From the NCBI RefSeq assembly GCF_003711515.1, contig NW_021167081.1, positions 310,001 to 374,000 of the forward strand: 64,000 nucleotides of DNA. The letters are read 5' to 3'. A model generated the notes under the pieces. The model was not told the DNA's origin and made no database searches. It saw only the letters and a list, made by a program, of their open reading frames with translations. The translations under genes and the position numbers were made by a program. Shown here piece by piece: positions 10,244-21,242 of the stretch (positions are counted from its first letter, which is position 1; every line of letters begins with the position of its first letter). The stretch comes from Sodiomyces alkalinus F11. Its lineage: Eukaryota > Ascomycota > Sordariomycetes > Glomerellales > Plectosphaerellaceae.

Positions 10244-11959
10244 TCAGAGGGCGTCTGCACCCTCGAGGACACTCAAAGCACCGCCTACGAGATGAAGGCT
10301 CCCCGTGACAAACGCCTGGACCGTCTGGTCCTCCTTTACGTCCTTGCTGAGACTCCGAACGTGGTCGAGGGCCTCCTGGATGGTGGGGATCAAGCTGATC
10401 TTGGCCGAAGGGTCGAGAGTCCGCCATTTGTCGGCGAAAATGCGTTGAACCGACATGGCTTCGATGGACTTGGGGTCGTATTGGTTGTTGACAAAGTCTG
10501 GGGCGTGCATGATCTCATGTTAGCCACATCAACAACGTCGTACACTACACCCCGGGGACTAAACAGAAACAAACCTTTCTTATAACCCGTGGTGTAGGTG
10601 ACGTTGGTGCAAAACACGACATGGTCAAACGCCGTGCCGTCCTCGCGTTTGGCTGCCTGATACATCCCGTCGAGAAAGTCAACGGCCTCCGTCCGACCCT
10701 GCTGGTTGAACACCAGCACCCTGGGCCCCGGCCTCGCACGGCTCTCGTCGACGAACCACCTCGTCCCCACCAGGAGGCTATCAGTCGTGTGCGCGCCGTC
10801 AATTTGCCAAACGACCCGGTCCTCTTCATCGACCTTGACCTCGCAGCGCCCACGACAAACCACATTCTCCAACCCCTGGACAAAGTCCGCCGGCAGACGG
10901 TCCTCCCGCCTCCGAAACGACGGGTCGATTTTCGCCAGCGCCGCCTCCGCAAGCGCGACGGCCAAACTCGCATTCTGTTTCTGAAACCGCGCGTCGGGAC
11001 GGATCTTCACGCCCGCGAGGCGCGGGTCGACGCCGACGACCGAGAGCGGGACGCCCTTCGCAGCCGCGCGTTCCCGCAACACCCGCTCGGCCTCGGGGAC
11101 CTGTTCGACGGCGAACGCGGCGGGGCAGGCGGGTTTCATGATCCCGGCCTTGTGCCAGGCGATCTTGTCGATGGTCTGTCCCAGGACGAAGACGTGGTCG
11201 ATGCCCAGGGTGGTGATCCCCGTCGCGACGGGCGAGGGGACGATGTTCGTCGCGTCGTATTCGCCTCCTATTCCTGTCTCGAGGACGACGCAGTCTGCCC
11301 CTTCGGATAGGAAGGTGTGGAAGGCGAGGAGGGTGATGTAGCGGGCGTAGACGGGACGGGTGGCCATCGGTACGGCGGCAGCGGCGGCGTCATCGGGGAG
11401 GGAAGCGGGGGAGGCGCCGGCGCCGAGGCGGTCCCAGACTTGGAAGAAGTAGCGGGCGAAGAGGGCTTCGGAGATGGGGTTTGTGTTGATGCGGATGCGT
11501 TCTCGGACGGCGATGAGGTGCGGGGACGTGAGGTGGCCCACTTTGGACGGGAGGCCCGAGGGGGAGGCGAGGCGGTGGTGGGCGAGGATCGAGTCGGTGA
11601 AGGCGCATGTGCTTCCTTTGCCTTTGGTCCCGGCGATGTGGATTACGTTGAGGCGGTTTAGGTCGGAGGGCTTGAAGACGAAAAGAAAGAAAAAAAGGAG
11701 TTGGTTAGTTCGAGGGGAGTAGAAGAGGTTGATGAGGACTCACGGAGTGGCCGAGACGGGCGAGATAGACCTGCATCTCCTGGATGGAAGTCTCGTCTGG
11801 TCGGATGCCGGCCTTTCGCCTGGCTTCGATCACCTCGAAGGGTGTCTGGAGGGAGTTGAGCGCATCGATGGCATCCTGTATAATCTCGGTATTCAGTGGC
11901 CGTCGTCAAGGGAGAAAAGGATGGTGACGGACGTTGTAGGTACGGGTATCGGTGGCCAT
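10244..11959 (-). CDS. Folylpolyglutamate synthase-like protein, copy 2
   Basis: Four exons, in gene order 11959-11933, 11875-11744, 11670-10575 and 10497-10244, give 502 residues. All junctions keep frame and have GT/AG ends. Motifs match folylpolyglutamate synthase: GTKGKGST, TSPHLIAVRERI, FFQVWDRL, GIGGEYDATNIV, HKAGIMK, IDGAHTTDSL and the C-terminal VTGSLHLVGGALS. The first exon codes for only nine residues (MATDTRTYN). The start and the first junction are supported by the following sequence, DAIDALNSLQTPFEVIE, which is typical of the fungal N-terminus. This is probably the housekeeping enzyme, since the family usually has introns at the N-terminal end. Copy 1 lies convergently downstream, so the two transcripts probably overlap at their 3' ends. 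Confidence 0.9.
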
Positions 11960-13159
11960 GGTGCGCGTCACGAGAGGCCTCGGGGCAAAGAATGGACGGA
12001 AGAATGTGCGTAGTCGTAGTGCTTGTGGACGCACATGATGCATTTACAAGGTGTCCGGACTAGCTCAGGAAGAGAAGATGGGAACTTGCACCGACGAACG
12101 GTGATGGGTTGGTTTGGTGGTGTGGATATGCTGTGGTGGTGATTGAGTGTGAGCGTTGAGCCCCAAGACCTCGAATGTGACGTTGGAGGTACCTATACCT
12201 AGGTACCTAAGGTAGGTAGGTATGTACTCCGTCTCGTACTCCGTTCTTCGTTTTGCGATCCGATATCGGCCGAGATTAAGTGGGCGGGACATATTCTGTG
12301 CAGGTGCCGCCAGCTGCCAGTTACCGACAACCATCATCACTCAATTCCTTTCGCGTCTCTATCATCGCGATCCACATCAGAATGCATCACTCTTCATACT
12401 TTCTTTCCGTCTTTCTCATGCCATGCAATGATTTGGAATAGTAGTCGCTATTTCTGAATACATAAACAGACAGATAAGCGCCTCGCTAGGGGTGCTGGAT
12501 ATATAACACTGCATCCTCCCAAGGCCGTATCGCTTGCTTCATGCCAAACTGATGTCTCTGCATAGGTCCTCTACGAAGCCCCTCCACGTATCCATTCTAT
12601 TCATTCCCTGCGCTCAGTGCAGGACTCTGACACCGACGCGTCTCTCTCTTCCGGATATTCGACTACCAAGGGAAGGCCGTGGTATTTGACAGCCTTCTCC
12701 CCCCCTGAATTCTTCCGATCCCAGCTGAGCAACGATAAGGATGCATGCTCGTCGCTGTTCTCAACTGTTGTCGCTTTTGTATGGCTGACTGGCAAACTTG
12801 TCATAGAGACAAGATGATCAAGGTGATTCACGACCCTGACTTCGTCTCCGCTTGGCCTCGGTGAACGGTCGGGGTAGTCATGCCCCTTATATCCCCAGCC
12901 GGGTCCCTTTGTCGAAGTTGAGACCCCCGTGACTTGGACGGCCAGAACGAGGTCATGAGGCGCCGACAGGAGGCGTAGATGGGAGATAGCCCGTCAATGC
13001 CATGTACCGGCACCTTTGGACGACTTGCGATATCCCTGGTCAAATGGCCCCCGACCCTCAAGCGCAACAACCCGCGATTGGCGGGCCGGAGACAGAAGAA
13101 ACCCATCCGGTGGGTTCCAAAGTGCGTAGTTTTGTCCAAAAACTCCTCTCGCCTCAGCC
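11960..13159. other. Intergenic region, about 1.2 kb
   Basis: No convincing gene. At 12188-12220 there is a cluster of GGTACC palindromes (CCTAGGTACCTAAGG and flanking copies), followed by GTACTCCGT repeats. Short ORFs here have no recognisable features. Confidence 0.45.
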
Positions 13160-14972
13160 TCACCCCGGCCTCGGACGCTTCGGGTCGATCCCCTTCAAAA
13201 TAGGCGAGTCCTCCACACCCTCCGGTGGTGGTCTGCTACCCCCTCCATCGATCGAACTCGGCATGGAAGAGCGCTGCACATGGCTCCGCGGGGGAGGATA
13301 CAGCAAGGTAGGCAGCTCGTCGTCGTGCAGGTCCATCCTATCCATATCCATATCCAAGTCCAGGTCATCTTCCAAGTCGGCGGCGTCATCATCCATGGGC
13401 CAGTCCGCCGCACTCGGATTCCGCCGCAAACTCGCGGTCCCGCTCCGGGAGAAACCGTAATCGTGGCGCGCCACGCGCGGCGGCGGCCGTATCTCCAGAC
13501 CGAGTCCTCTTCGGCCTGCTGCCGCCTCCACGTCGGTGCCGGTTTCGTCCGGGAAACGCGATGTCCACGGCGGATAGTGCCGATCGTGGTGTTCCTGCTC
13601 TTCCCGCTCTTTCTGTTGCTGCTGATGCTGGTCCTGGTCCTGGTCCTGGTCCTGGTCCTGGTCCTGGTCCTGGTCCTGGCCCGTGGGCTCCGGCTTTATT
13701 ATCACGCTGCTTAGCGCCGTGTTGGTCGTGCCGTCGGATAGGCGTCGCTTGGACCAGGCGGGGCGGAAGTGCATGGATGAGAGCCGGGTGCAGACGGTGC
13801 CGACGAGCGGGCGGAGGGTCGGCGTGCAGACGCAGATGGTGGCGCAGCAGAGCTCGACGGTGCCCCAGAGGCCTGAGATGGCGTTGTCGTAGGTGATGTT
13901 TTGGGACGTCGCGCCGATCACCAAGGCGTTGATGCGGATGATGGAGATGGCGCACGTACTAGACTTGTCAGTATGGCCGTCTTCAAGGGAAAAGGAGGGA
14001 AGAACAAAAACTTGAAGAAAAAAAAGAAAAAGAAAAAAAGAAAAAGGGGGAGACCTTACAAGATACCCAGTCCAAAAATCGCCATGAGAATGACTTTCTG
14101 CTTTCTTGGCAAAGGCAGTCGTTTGAGATGCGGCATGGGCATGACAAGGATGATAAGGTCGGTGGCCAGATTGACAGCCGCGTTGGCGTGCCACCAGGCC
14201 ACGAGGTGAACGCACCCTCCCTGCCCCTCCCTGAGCTGGATCCAGTCCGTAGCGAGCGGGATGCACCGCAGCGCGCCGATGACGATCTGGGAGACGGCGA
14301 ACAGAGAGACGAAGACGAGCATGGCGTCGCAGAGGAGCCGGAACTTCGGCAACGGGAACACGCGGCGGTATTGCAGGAGGAACGTCGTCTTGGTCGACGC
14401 CAAGGCCGTGTGGTAGAAGACGAGGCCCGCGGTGGCGATCTTCGAGCCCGTGGCGAAGGTGTGGAAGTCGAGGTCCCAGATGTTTCGTCCCATTCCGTAT
14501 TTTGTGTCTACAGGGAATTTCGTGTCAGCGTCTGCATTCATTGCCTATGGGGTATGGGGACAGCAGTCGACATGGGACAAAAAGAAAACGTACTGACGCA
14601 GACGATGATGCTGTGTGTGAGGACCAGGACCTGAGGATATCAAAAGTTAGTCCACATGTCATCCATGGCAGAGACTTTCTTCTGGCGGGGGGGTTCAGAT
14701 GAGAAGGGTGAACGCGCCCATGATACCATGCTCGCCGTGTCGTCTGCCCCCCAATGCCGTGCCCGAGAACCCCGGACGTACGCTCGGAGAAGGGCAGCGA
14801 TGGTGGCGAGAGCCGTCATAATCACCGTGACGATGACGATGGTTCGGCTGAGGCCGAGGTCACCTCTCGTTTCTCTCAGGTCATCCTCCTGCCCCGGGTA
14901 GGCCGTGTCCTCCAAGGTCCTGTTCATGGCGTCGGTTTTCGTCCGTCTTTCCCCGCCAAACAGCCGAGTCAA
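13160..14972 (-). CDS. Fungal rhodopsin-fold (PTH11-like) integral membrane protein
   Basis: Four exons, in gene order 14972-14727, 14630-14594, 14507-14060 and 13958-13160, give about 509 residues. Seven hydrophobic helices are visible: IVIVTVIMTALATIAALL; VLVLTHSIIVC; GLVFYHTALASTKTTFLL; CDAMLVFVSLFAVSQIVIG; AAVNLATDLIILVM; VILMAIFGLG continuing into CAISIIRI; and GLWGTVELCCATICVC. This is the order seen in the large fungal family that includes PTH11-like putative receptors. The family is thought to act in surface sensing, but most members are uncharacterised. The long cytosolic tail has a (Gln-Asp) run followed by poly-Gln, encoded by a TGGTCC hexamer repeat, then an Asp-rich patch. A second start, MNRTLEDTA at 14927, is possible. 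The tail may continue through one more short intron near 13160. Confidence 0.85.
13628..13680. repeat. TGGTCC hexanucleotide microsatellite in coding DNA
   Basis: About eight to nine perfect tandem copies of the hexamer TGGTCC. On the minus strand this codes for Gln-Asp dipeptides in the tail of the rhodopsin-fold protein. Because the unit is six bases, changes in copy number keep the reading frame. Confidence 0.85.
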
Positions 14973-16471
14973 ACGCTCTTAGACCTGGGCCGCCGTTGTG
15001 GTGGATTCGGGTAGGTATGAAGAGAGTGTCGGCGTGATGCCGCGACCAACGGGAGGTCCTGGCTCTGTCGTCGACGTTCTTCGCATGAAGTTTACGGATA
15101 CTCCTGAGAAGCCAAGCCGGCCAGATGAAACATACCAGGATGAAGAAGAAGAAGAAATGCAATGGGGCAAAATCTACAGCCGGATCGGCCGGGTAAAAGA
15201 ATGGAACTATCAAGCCATGGCCGAGTGTGTGAGATCTTCAAGGCCACCCATATTCCCTAACATCGACGAACGCCGTAGAACCCTGGGATGGTGCCAGGCC
15301 GGAAGAAGGAAAAGTAGGGGTGTTCACTGTTCGCCACTTCCCCAGACTTCCGGTGGACAGGGCAGGGCAGGGCAAAACGTAGAGGAACGGTAGGTGTGGA
15401 CGCGAAGGGTTCCAGGCGTCTAGACCTTCTCCATTCGTTGCTAGGGTGTACGAAAAGGGGTATGACCTCATGTTCACACGTCCTTCATTGTTCTCTTAAA
15501 CGTGCTCATGTGAGTTGGTGAGCAGCACTCAGGACTGCCTCACACCCACTTTGGAGTCTGACAGCTGTGACAGTTCCTGGGCTAGAGACTAAGAGACTTG
15601 AGGGCCGAGTTTCAAGGGTCGTCAGCGTTGAAGCATGGGCCGAGTCAGAACCTCGCGGTGGCGCAGGTCCGGCGCAGGTCCGGCGAAGATCCGGCGCAGA
15701 TCCGGCGGGGGTTAGGGCGTCCGGATGGGGTCGGCATGACGAAATCGAGATGCCGTGATTGGGGCATCGTGAACTAGACGATTTGGCCCTGTGGAGAGAG
15801 CAGTTACGATGAAGAGACCCCGAGCTGTCCACGCAGTCTAGCCTCCACCCTCACGGCAACTCGATCTTACCCGGCAAAGGAACAACGACAAGAGATAAGT
15901 TGCTCGACACATGCTCACGGCCCCTTGGCGAGGATGGAATACCGACTGTACTGACGTCTTGCCTGGTCTTTTCAACCAACGTCCTGCAAGTACAATCAGA
16001 AGGCCATGGGAATTCTCGGCCGCGCCGGGCACATCTCTGGTTACCATCCGTCTCAGCCGCGTGTCTCGGCCGTTGGCAATGGTTGCCGAGCGTAGAGCCG
16101 ACCGGCTAGCGCAAAAACGGTGGAAAATCTTTTCAACTTGGCCATGCTTCGTATCGGTAGGTGTAAGCTGAGAGGTGTGAATGGTGTCGGCACGTAGAGA
16201 CGCGATCAACGATTCGGTACCTTAAGAAGGTATCTGAGCCTGTCGCCACTTCTTATCTTATCGCCCGGTGCCCGAACCGGTGGTTGTACATAGGTAGAAA
16301 TGCATACACCGTACCAATATAGAGCATGTGTGACAAGCACGTACCGTATAGTGTGTGTATAGAAGAGGAAAAGAGACGAGGCTCTATCCTCGACTAGACC
16401 CGAAACAGAGCAAACTAATAGTATCTGGTAGAAAGATTAAAATTAAAGATTCAAAAAATTGAATGATCAGA
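14973..16471. other. Intergenic region, about 1.5 kb
   Basis: No gene I can support. At 15661-15708 there are about four imperfect tandem copies of a GC-rich unit, roughly GCAGGTCCGGC with GAT variants. A GGTACCTTAAGAAGGTA palindrome-like element lies near 16216. Confidence 0.45.
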
Positions 16472-16542
16472 TGCGTGAACTGGGAATCGAACCCAGGGCT
16501 CCCCGATGGCAACGGAGAATTTTACCACTAAACCATTCACGC
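16472..16542 (-). tRNA. tRNA-Gly (anticodon GCC)
   Basis: Read on the minus strand, the sequence begins GCGTGAA and ends TTCACGC, a perfect seven-pair acceptor stem, with a discriminator A at 16472. The D-loop sequence TTTAGTGGTAAA, the anticodon arm TCTCCGTTGCCATCGGGGA with GCC centred in the loop, and the T-loop GGTTCGATTCC are all present. There is no intron. It decodes GGC/GGT glycine codons. Confidence 0.95.
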
Positions 16543-17514
16543 TTGCTCCTGGTCCTTGTGACAGGGCGTGGAAACGATTCTCATAACGTCTACACTACCA
16601 CACTACCTACCTTCAACTAATTCCCCTCTCGTACACATGAACTATCCGTATTGTCTTACAGAATGGTTTCTGCTACACAAGATTGTCTAACCATGCAATA
16701 ATTGTGAATTCCAATTAATATTCACCGATGACGTCCAAGTGCTCTGCTCGGATCGCTGTCACCAATTAATGAGTGACTCATTGCCGGGGGTCTGATCGCG
16801 GTTATTCCGTGTCGAGGTACGTTGTCCGTTGTAGTGTACTCGGAGAAATTGGAAAAAAGGGATGCCGAGGCTTGGTCATGATAATACAAAACTTGACGGA
16901 TACCAAGGGTCTGGTTAGAAGTAGATGGTAGATGTAGTACTTTAGGCGTACCAGTCCATCCGTGTACAAGCAAACTACATAGGCATGTAGATTGGCCTCA
17001 CAGTAGCGTGGGCGGTGCAACCGGCCTGTAATTCGACCTGCAGCTGGAAAGTGAGGCCTCAGTGGGTCCCAGCTTGCAGGCAGCCAATCAGGAACCGTGG
17101 TACTCAGGTACTCGACCTGGGGTAAGGGGGAAGAAGCAGGGAGGCCGTTGAAGGCCGTTGACTGTGAGGCGCTGTGATCTCGGTGATCTCACAGCCTCAT
17201 CTGACCCCCGTGCTCCCACGAGTTAAAGAATCGTCATCGCGCTCTTCGACCTCGCTTTCTTCCTTTCTACCTCCTCTTTCTCTTCAAACCTCTTCCGACT
17301 CGCACATCGTAACTCTCTTCCACTCCTTTTTGACTCGTCACCTTTGCCATATGTCACTCCCGCATCATCTTGCTGCAAACACCTGAACCGCGTCGTCCCC
17401 AGGGCCTAAAGGCACCGCTTCGTAAGAAACCTGCCGGATCATTACTGACATATCTCTGTCCCGTATACAAACTCTAACTTACCCATTTCACAGAAAAGCT
17501 CCTCGGCTAGCGTC
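16543..17514. other. Intergenic region upstream of FAD-like ORF
   Basis: No gene seen. From about 17220 the + strand becomes C/T-rich with many TCTTCC blocks, a composition typical of fungal promoters and 5' leaders. Confidence 0.4.
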
Positions 17515-18562
17515 GTGGAAGATCACGTCTTTCATCTCGCGTCCTGCCTCGGCCTCATGCACGGTCGTCCCGATGCCTGCTCCAAGCCGCTTACGAAAGC
17601 CGATACGGCGCAAACGCAAGGCTCTGACGCCTTCCAAGGGCATGAATCCCGTTCAAGCATTGTCGTTATTGGTGCCGGCTTAGTCGGATTGCCCGCTGCG
17701 ATCCGCCTCAGCAGCGCGAATTCTCGCCCTGGCGTCCAGCTCTGGATAGACCGCGAGATGCGTCCTCCGTCATCCACTGCAGACGACATTGGGAAACTTG
17801 GCTCCCTCGTGGATGCATGCATTCTTGTCCTCTCCGTCGGACAGGTCGTCAGACGGAAGCTGGAAAGGATTCCAAGCCAACTGAATGTACGTGGTGGCTG
17901 ATTTCACTTTCACACGTACAACTTTGATTACTGACCCCTTCTAGCGATGTCAATTTTGGCGAGAGACCCCTTCTGGGCTGCCCATGTCTTTTGCAGCCAC
18001 CAAGTTGCTGCTTCCTGAGCTCGAGTCCATCGTCTTTGCGTTGCCTTCGGGACGTGAGAGAGCTTTCCTGCCACACACGCTGCGTGGCAGTACTCCCTCA
18101 TGTTCTTCCCTGCAGCACAGCTATGATGGCTCATTGCATTTGATTGGCGATGCCGCCGATTCGACCTACCAGGACAATTTCCTGCAAAAAAATCATCAAA
18201 AAAATCACCAAAACGAAGAAAAGGCTCCTTCGACCGCACCACGAAGCTGCCGCCATGCTCAAACATCATTCGACCGCGACACTCTCGGCCGAGACTCGAA
18301 TCGTTCTTCCCGAGAATTCATCGCGCCAGTGCATCCATCGGAGGGCTTTTGCTCTTCTCAGCTTGCCGGCGATGACACGTACCGCCGATTTGCGATCCCC
18401 CACGTCCTCGTCCAGGCCATGGCTCTTCTCGCCTCGCGTCTCGTGGTGGAGCCGGCTTTTGTGGAAACGGCTTCTTTGGAGGCCGTGGCCACGTCCCGAG
18501 CCTGGTTTCGACCACATGCGTCCTTGGATGAGAGTGTGCACCACCCGGTCATTCGGGTCTGA
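17515..18562 (+). CDS. Doubtful ORF with FAD-binding-like motif
   Basis: Two segments, 17515-17886 and 17945-18562, join in frame across an intron with GTACGT and CTAG signals, giving about 329 residues. The first contains SIVVIGAGLVGLPAAIRL, which looks like the beta-alpha-beta dinucleotide-binding fold of FAD enzymes, and the second contains LHLIGDAAD, like the later FAD contact of hydroxylases. The distance between them, the poor sequence elsewhere and a low-complexity NHQKNHQNEE stretch are not right for an intact enzyme. It could be a decayed flavoprotein or a chance ORF. Confidence is low. Confidence 0.25.
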
Positions 18563-18936
18563 CTGAGACAGTCACCATGAGGTGCCTTGGAGGATAGTCA
18601 TAGTCGTCGCTTGTTGTTGTTCGCCTGGTTGGCACAAGACCCGAGTACGTCGTTAAACTGTCTCGTTCGGTCGTCTAAACTTGACGTCCTGAGTTCTCGC
18701 CATCACACGCAACCAGCTACATCAACGCAGCAACGCTATTGCTTGCCTCACATACTCACCGGATTTCCACAATCTCTGCCCACTGCTACTACCATTCTAC
18801 TGATCCTACGACTTACCACCGCTGGAGGTGTCGTAGTTCAATCGGTACCCGCAACGACATTGTGCTTCTGAGCACCATCACCACTTCCATCACCGCCAGC
18901 ATCTGCACCAACACTATCACCACCACCCAATTCACA

Positions 18937-19794
18937 ATGACGACGAGCAAAGCCGCGGATTGGGAGGGTCACGGCCCTGCACACTACTCCGCGCCCAATG
19001 TTTCTCCCCATGCATCACTATTTGACTCGCCAATGTCCGAAATCTTCGAAGATATCGGTTACGGGGACGAAGCCGACCTCGACGACCTGTTCCGCGACGT
19101 GTTCCTATCAGGAGCCGCACAGCCGGACATCGACCTGGGGTCCTTCTCCACCGATCTAGGCGACCTGGGAGTCATGGACAGCTTCGCTCCTCTCAGTCAA
19201 GAAGGCCTCTCCATGGACCCCGGCTTCGATTTCAATTTCAACCTCGACCCCAACACTTTCATCCCCTTCCTGCCGCAGGGCGTCAACTCGGGCCTACAAG
19301 ATCTCAGTCTGGGGTACGCTGCTCCGGGCGCACCGCCCTCCGACTTTTCCGGGCCCATCCACCCCTGGTACGGCGTGCCCTCCTCCCACCCCTCCGACAC
19401 CTCTTCCTCCTCCCCGACCACCATGTCGCCCGGCTCCTCCAACGGGTCCGAGGCGTCGTCGGGTCGTCTCTACCCGTGCCCGTTCGACGGATGCTACAAG
19501 GCGTTCAGCAAAGAGACCCAATTGAAGCAGCACCGTCGCGTCCACCGCAAGAAGCTCGTCTGCCACCTCTGCCCGCATGTGCACAGGTTCGCCCAGGTCC
19601 GCGACCTCGAGCGCCACATGCACGCCCGCCACAAGGAGGAAGCCGCACGCGCCCAGCTCCGGTCCGAGGACCGCCGGTGTCCGTTTGACGGGTGCGACTA
19701 CCATGGACGCCGGGACAATGTGTCGCGGCACTACGAGCTGAAGCATGGGGGGAAGTTGCAGTGGAGGGGGGGCGTGCCTACAGTGCTCGCATGA
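18937..19794 (+). CDS. C2H2 zinc-finger transcription factor
   Basis: Intronless gene of 285 residues from ATG 18937. The longer frame upstream is a Ser/Thr/His-rich leader. The N-terminal half is acidic and hydrophobic (SEIFEDIGYGDEADLDDLFRD), like an activation domain, followed by a Pro/Ser-rich linker. Three zinc fingers fill the C-terminal third: YPCPFDGCYKAFSKETQLKQ with HRRVH; VCHLCPH with HMHARH; and RCPFDGCDYHGRRDN with HYELKH. The Cys and His spacings fit C2H2 fingers, and the first and third have the C-x4-C form. It should act in the nucleus as a DNA-binding regulator. No target can be inferred from the neighbours. Confidence 0.85.
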   Translation: MTTSKAADWEGHGPAHYSAPNVSPHASLFDSPMSEIFEDIGYGDEADLDDLFRDVFLSGAAQPDIDLGSFSTDLGDLGVMDSFAPLSQEGLSMDPGFDFNFNLDPNTFIPFLPQGVNSGLQDLSLGYAAPGAPPSDFSGPIHPWYGVPSSHPSDTSSSSPTTMSPGSSNGSEASSGRLYPCPFDGCYKAFSKETQLKQHRRVHRKKLVCHLCPHVHRFAQVRDLERHMHARHKEEAARAQLRSEDRRCPFDGCDYHGRRDNVSRHYELKHGGKLQWRGGVPTVLA

Positions 19795-20866
19795 CGAGAC
19801 GGGAGAAGGCACCTGTTGAGGTGGGGGGAACATTTCTCTCTCTCTTCTATGGGATTCGTTTTATTTATTTATTGTGGGTTGAATGTAACAGCACGGCGTT
19901 GGATACAAAGAGTGATCTTTTTTTTCCTTCTTTTTTTTTTGGCTTTTTCGACTCATTTATGACTTCGACTTTTTGTCTGCGAAAAGGTGGGGGGCGGGTT
20001 TACGGTCTACACAGCATAGCTTCACCGGAATAGATTCCTACTTTGGAGACAACTGCATGGGGCCCCCGTTATGGATGGAGAGGACTGCGTACTTTACATG
20101 CGTGTGTACGGTCTAGGCTGACTGGAAAAAGTAAGACATGCATGACCTGCGGGTTTGCTCCGGCCTATGGCCTTCTTCGGTGGCGTCCTTCGGTGTGCGG
20201 TTGGTGCAATCGTGTCCCAGATGCGACTCCGGCTTGGCTGCTGCCTCGCTGCGATGACGCACGCCGGGAAGGTGTCGCGATTGGAGGCTTTTGAATATCA
20301 GGTGGAATAGGTCAAGGCCAGGTCAAGCGCATGACTTGTGGACAACAGGGAGAGGAGCAGTGGATGATCGAGCTGGTGGTCACACGGCGTTGCGTCGTCC
20401 TGTGGCGAGCATAGCTGGCCTCTGGCTCGCCTCCTCTCGCTGGTGTAGGTTATTTCTTACACTTGGCACATCGGTCAGGTATCATCACAGGCCACTCGGT
20501 GAAGGGGTACGTAAGGGTGCGAAATAAATGGCATCTTGTCGTTGTGATCTAAGGGGGGCAGGCAGGACGAAGGCCATGGACCAACGTGAAGCATGCTTCT
20601 CCATCCGATACCGCCCGACAGAACGCAAATCTCTCTCTTTATCGCTCCATATTGTCGTCGAGGATCCTGTTTCCTTCCTTCATGTTCCTATCAGATTTTC
20701 CATAGTTGGCCCCTGGACCCCTTATTGTCTTTCAAGAGTAAGACCATCTTATCCGAATCGAACAGTATCCGTTGCCGGGGGGGTGAGGTCTTGTTGAGGC
20801 CGCTAGGAAGGAGGGAAAGGGATGAAAAGCGACGAGGCGGAGATGAAGTTCCCGAGAGAAGGCCGT
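19795..20866. other. Intergenic region, C2H2 3' end to metallothionein 3' end
   Basis: No gene seen. A T-rich stretch at 19918-19960 probably belongs to the 3' region of the zinc-finger gene. The metallothionein 3' UTR on the opposite strand lies just below 20867. Confidence 0.4.
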
Positions 20867-20972
20867 TTAGTGCTGTAAGTGAGCTGTTAGTTGGTGTATG
20901 GGACGTGAGATTCAGGGGTGTGGAATAAGGGCAAAAGGGGGGGGGGGGGGGGGGGGGGGGGGGAAGAGCCGC

Positions 20973-21036
<64 letters not shown>

Positions 21037-21242
21037 AGGAGGAAGACGTACGCCGCAGGAGTTGCAAGAGCAGGCGTTGCAGGAGCCGGCGCAGGCGGAA
21101 GAGCAGTTGGAGCAGGAGCTGAATGGAGGGTGTTAGTGAGACTCAAAACGGTCGAGACAAGATAGACGAGGCTGAAATCTCAGGTATGGTCTCGTTTTCT
21201 GTTTCGACTGGACCGTGGAGGAAGAACTCACCAGGGAGACAT
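20867..21242 (-). CDS. Metallothionein, 27 residues, three exons
   Basis: Exons in gene order are 21242-21232, 21118-21052 and 20872-20867, totalling 84 nt. The peptide begins MSPCSCSNCSSAC, continues AGSCNACSCNSCG and ends with His. It has eight cysteines in 27 residues, in CxC and CxxC spacing, and no aromatic residues, which matches fungal copper metallothioneins of about 25-30 residues. Such proteins bind Cu(I) or other soft metals in the cytosol. Intron 1 (113 nt) has GTGAG, CTAAC and TTCAG. Intron 2 (179 nt) has donor GTACGT, branch CTAAC and acceptor TTACAG, and the last exon is just CAC TAA. Intron 2 holds the giant homopolymer. The ORF is too short for routine gene finders. Reading through intron 2 would instead give a poly-proline tail, so splicing decides the product. 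Confidence 0.85.
20937..21034. repeat. Giant poly-G tracts inside metallothionein intron
   Basis: On the + strand there are 27 consecutive G (20937-20963), an 11-base break, then 60 consecutive G (20975-21034). The metallothionein pre-mRNA, from the minus strand, therefore carries poly-C runs in its second intron. Length in such runs is hard to sequence, so the exact count may be approximate. Confidence 0.9.

Noticed and set aside
12601..12831. Short minus-strand ORF between FPGS copy 2 and the receptor
   Set aside because: 77 codons with no motif, no splice partners and no leader; probably untranslated DNA.
20691..21146. A minus-strand ORF with a long poly-proline run
   Set aside because: The proline run is the translated homopolymer of the metallothionein intron. 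The same DNA is better explained by the spliced three-exon gene with proper splice signals.
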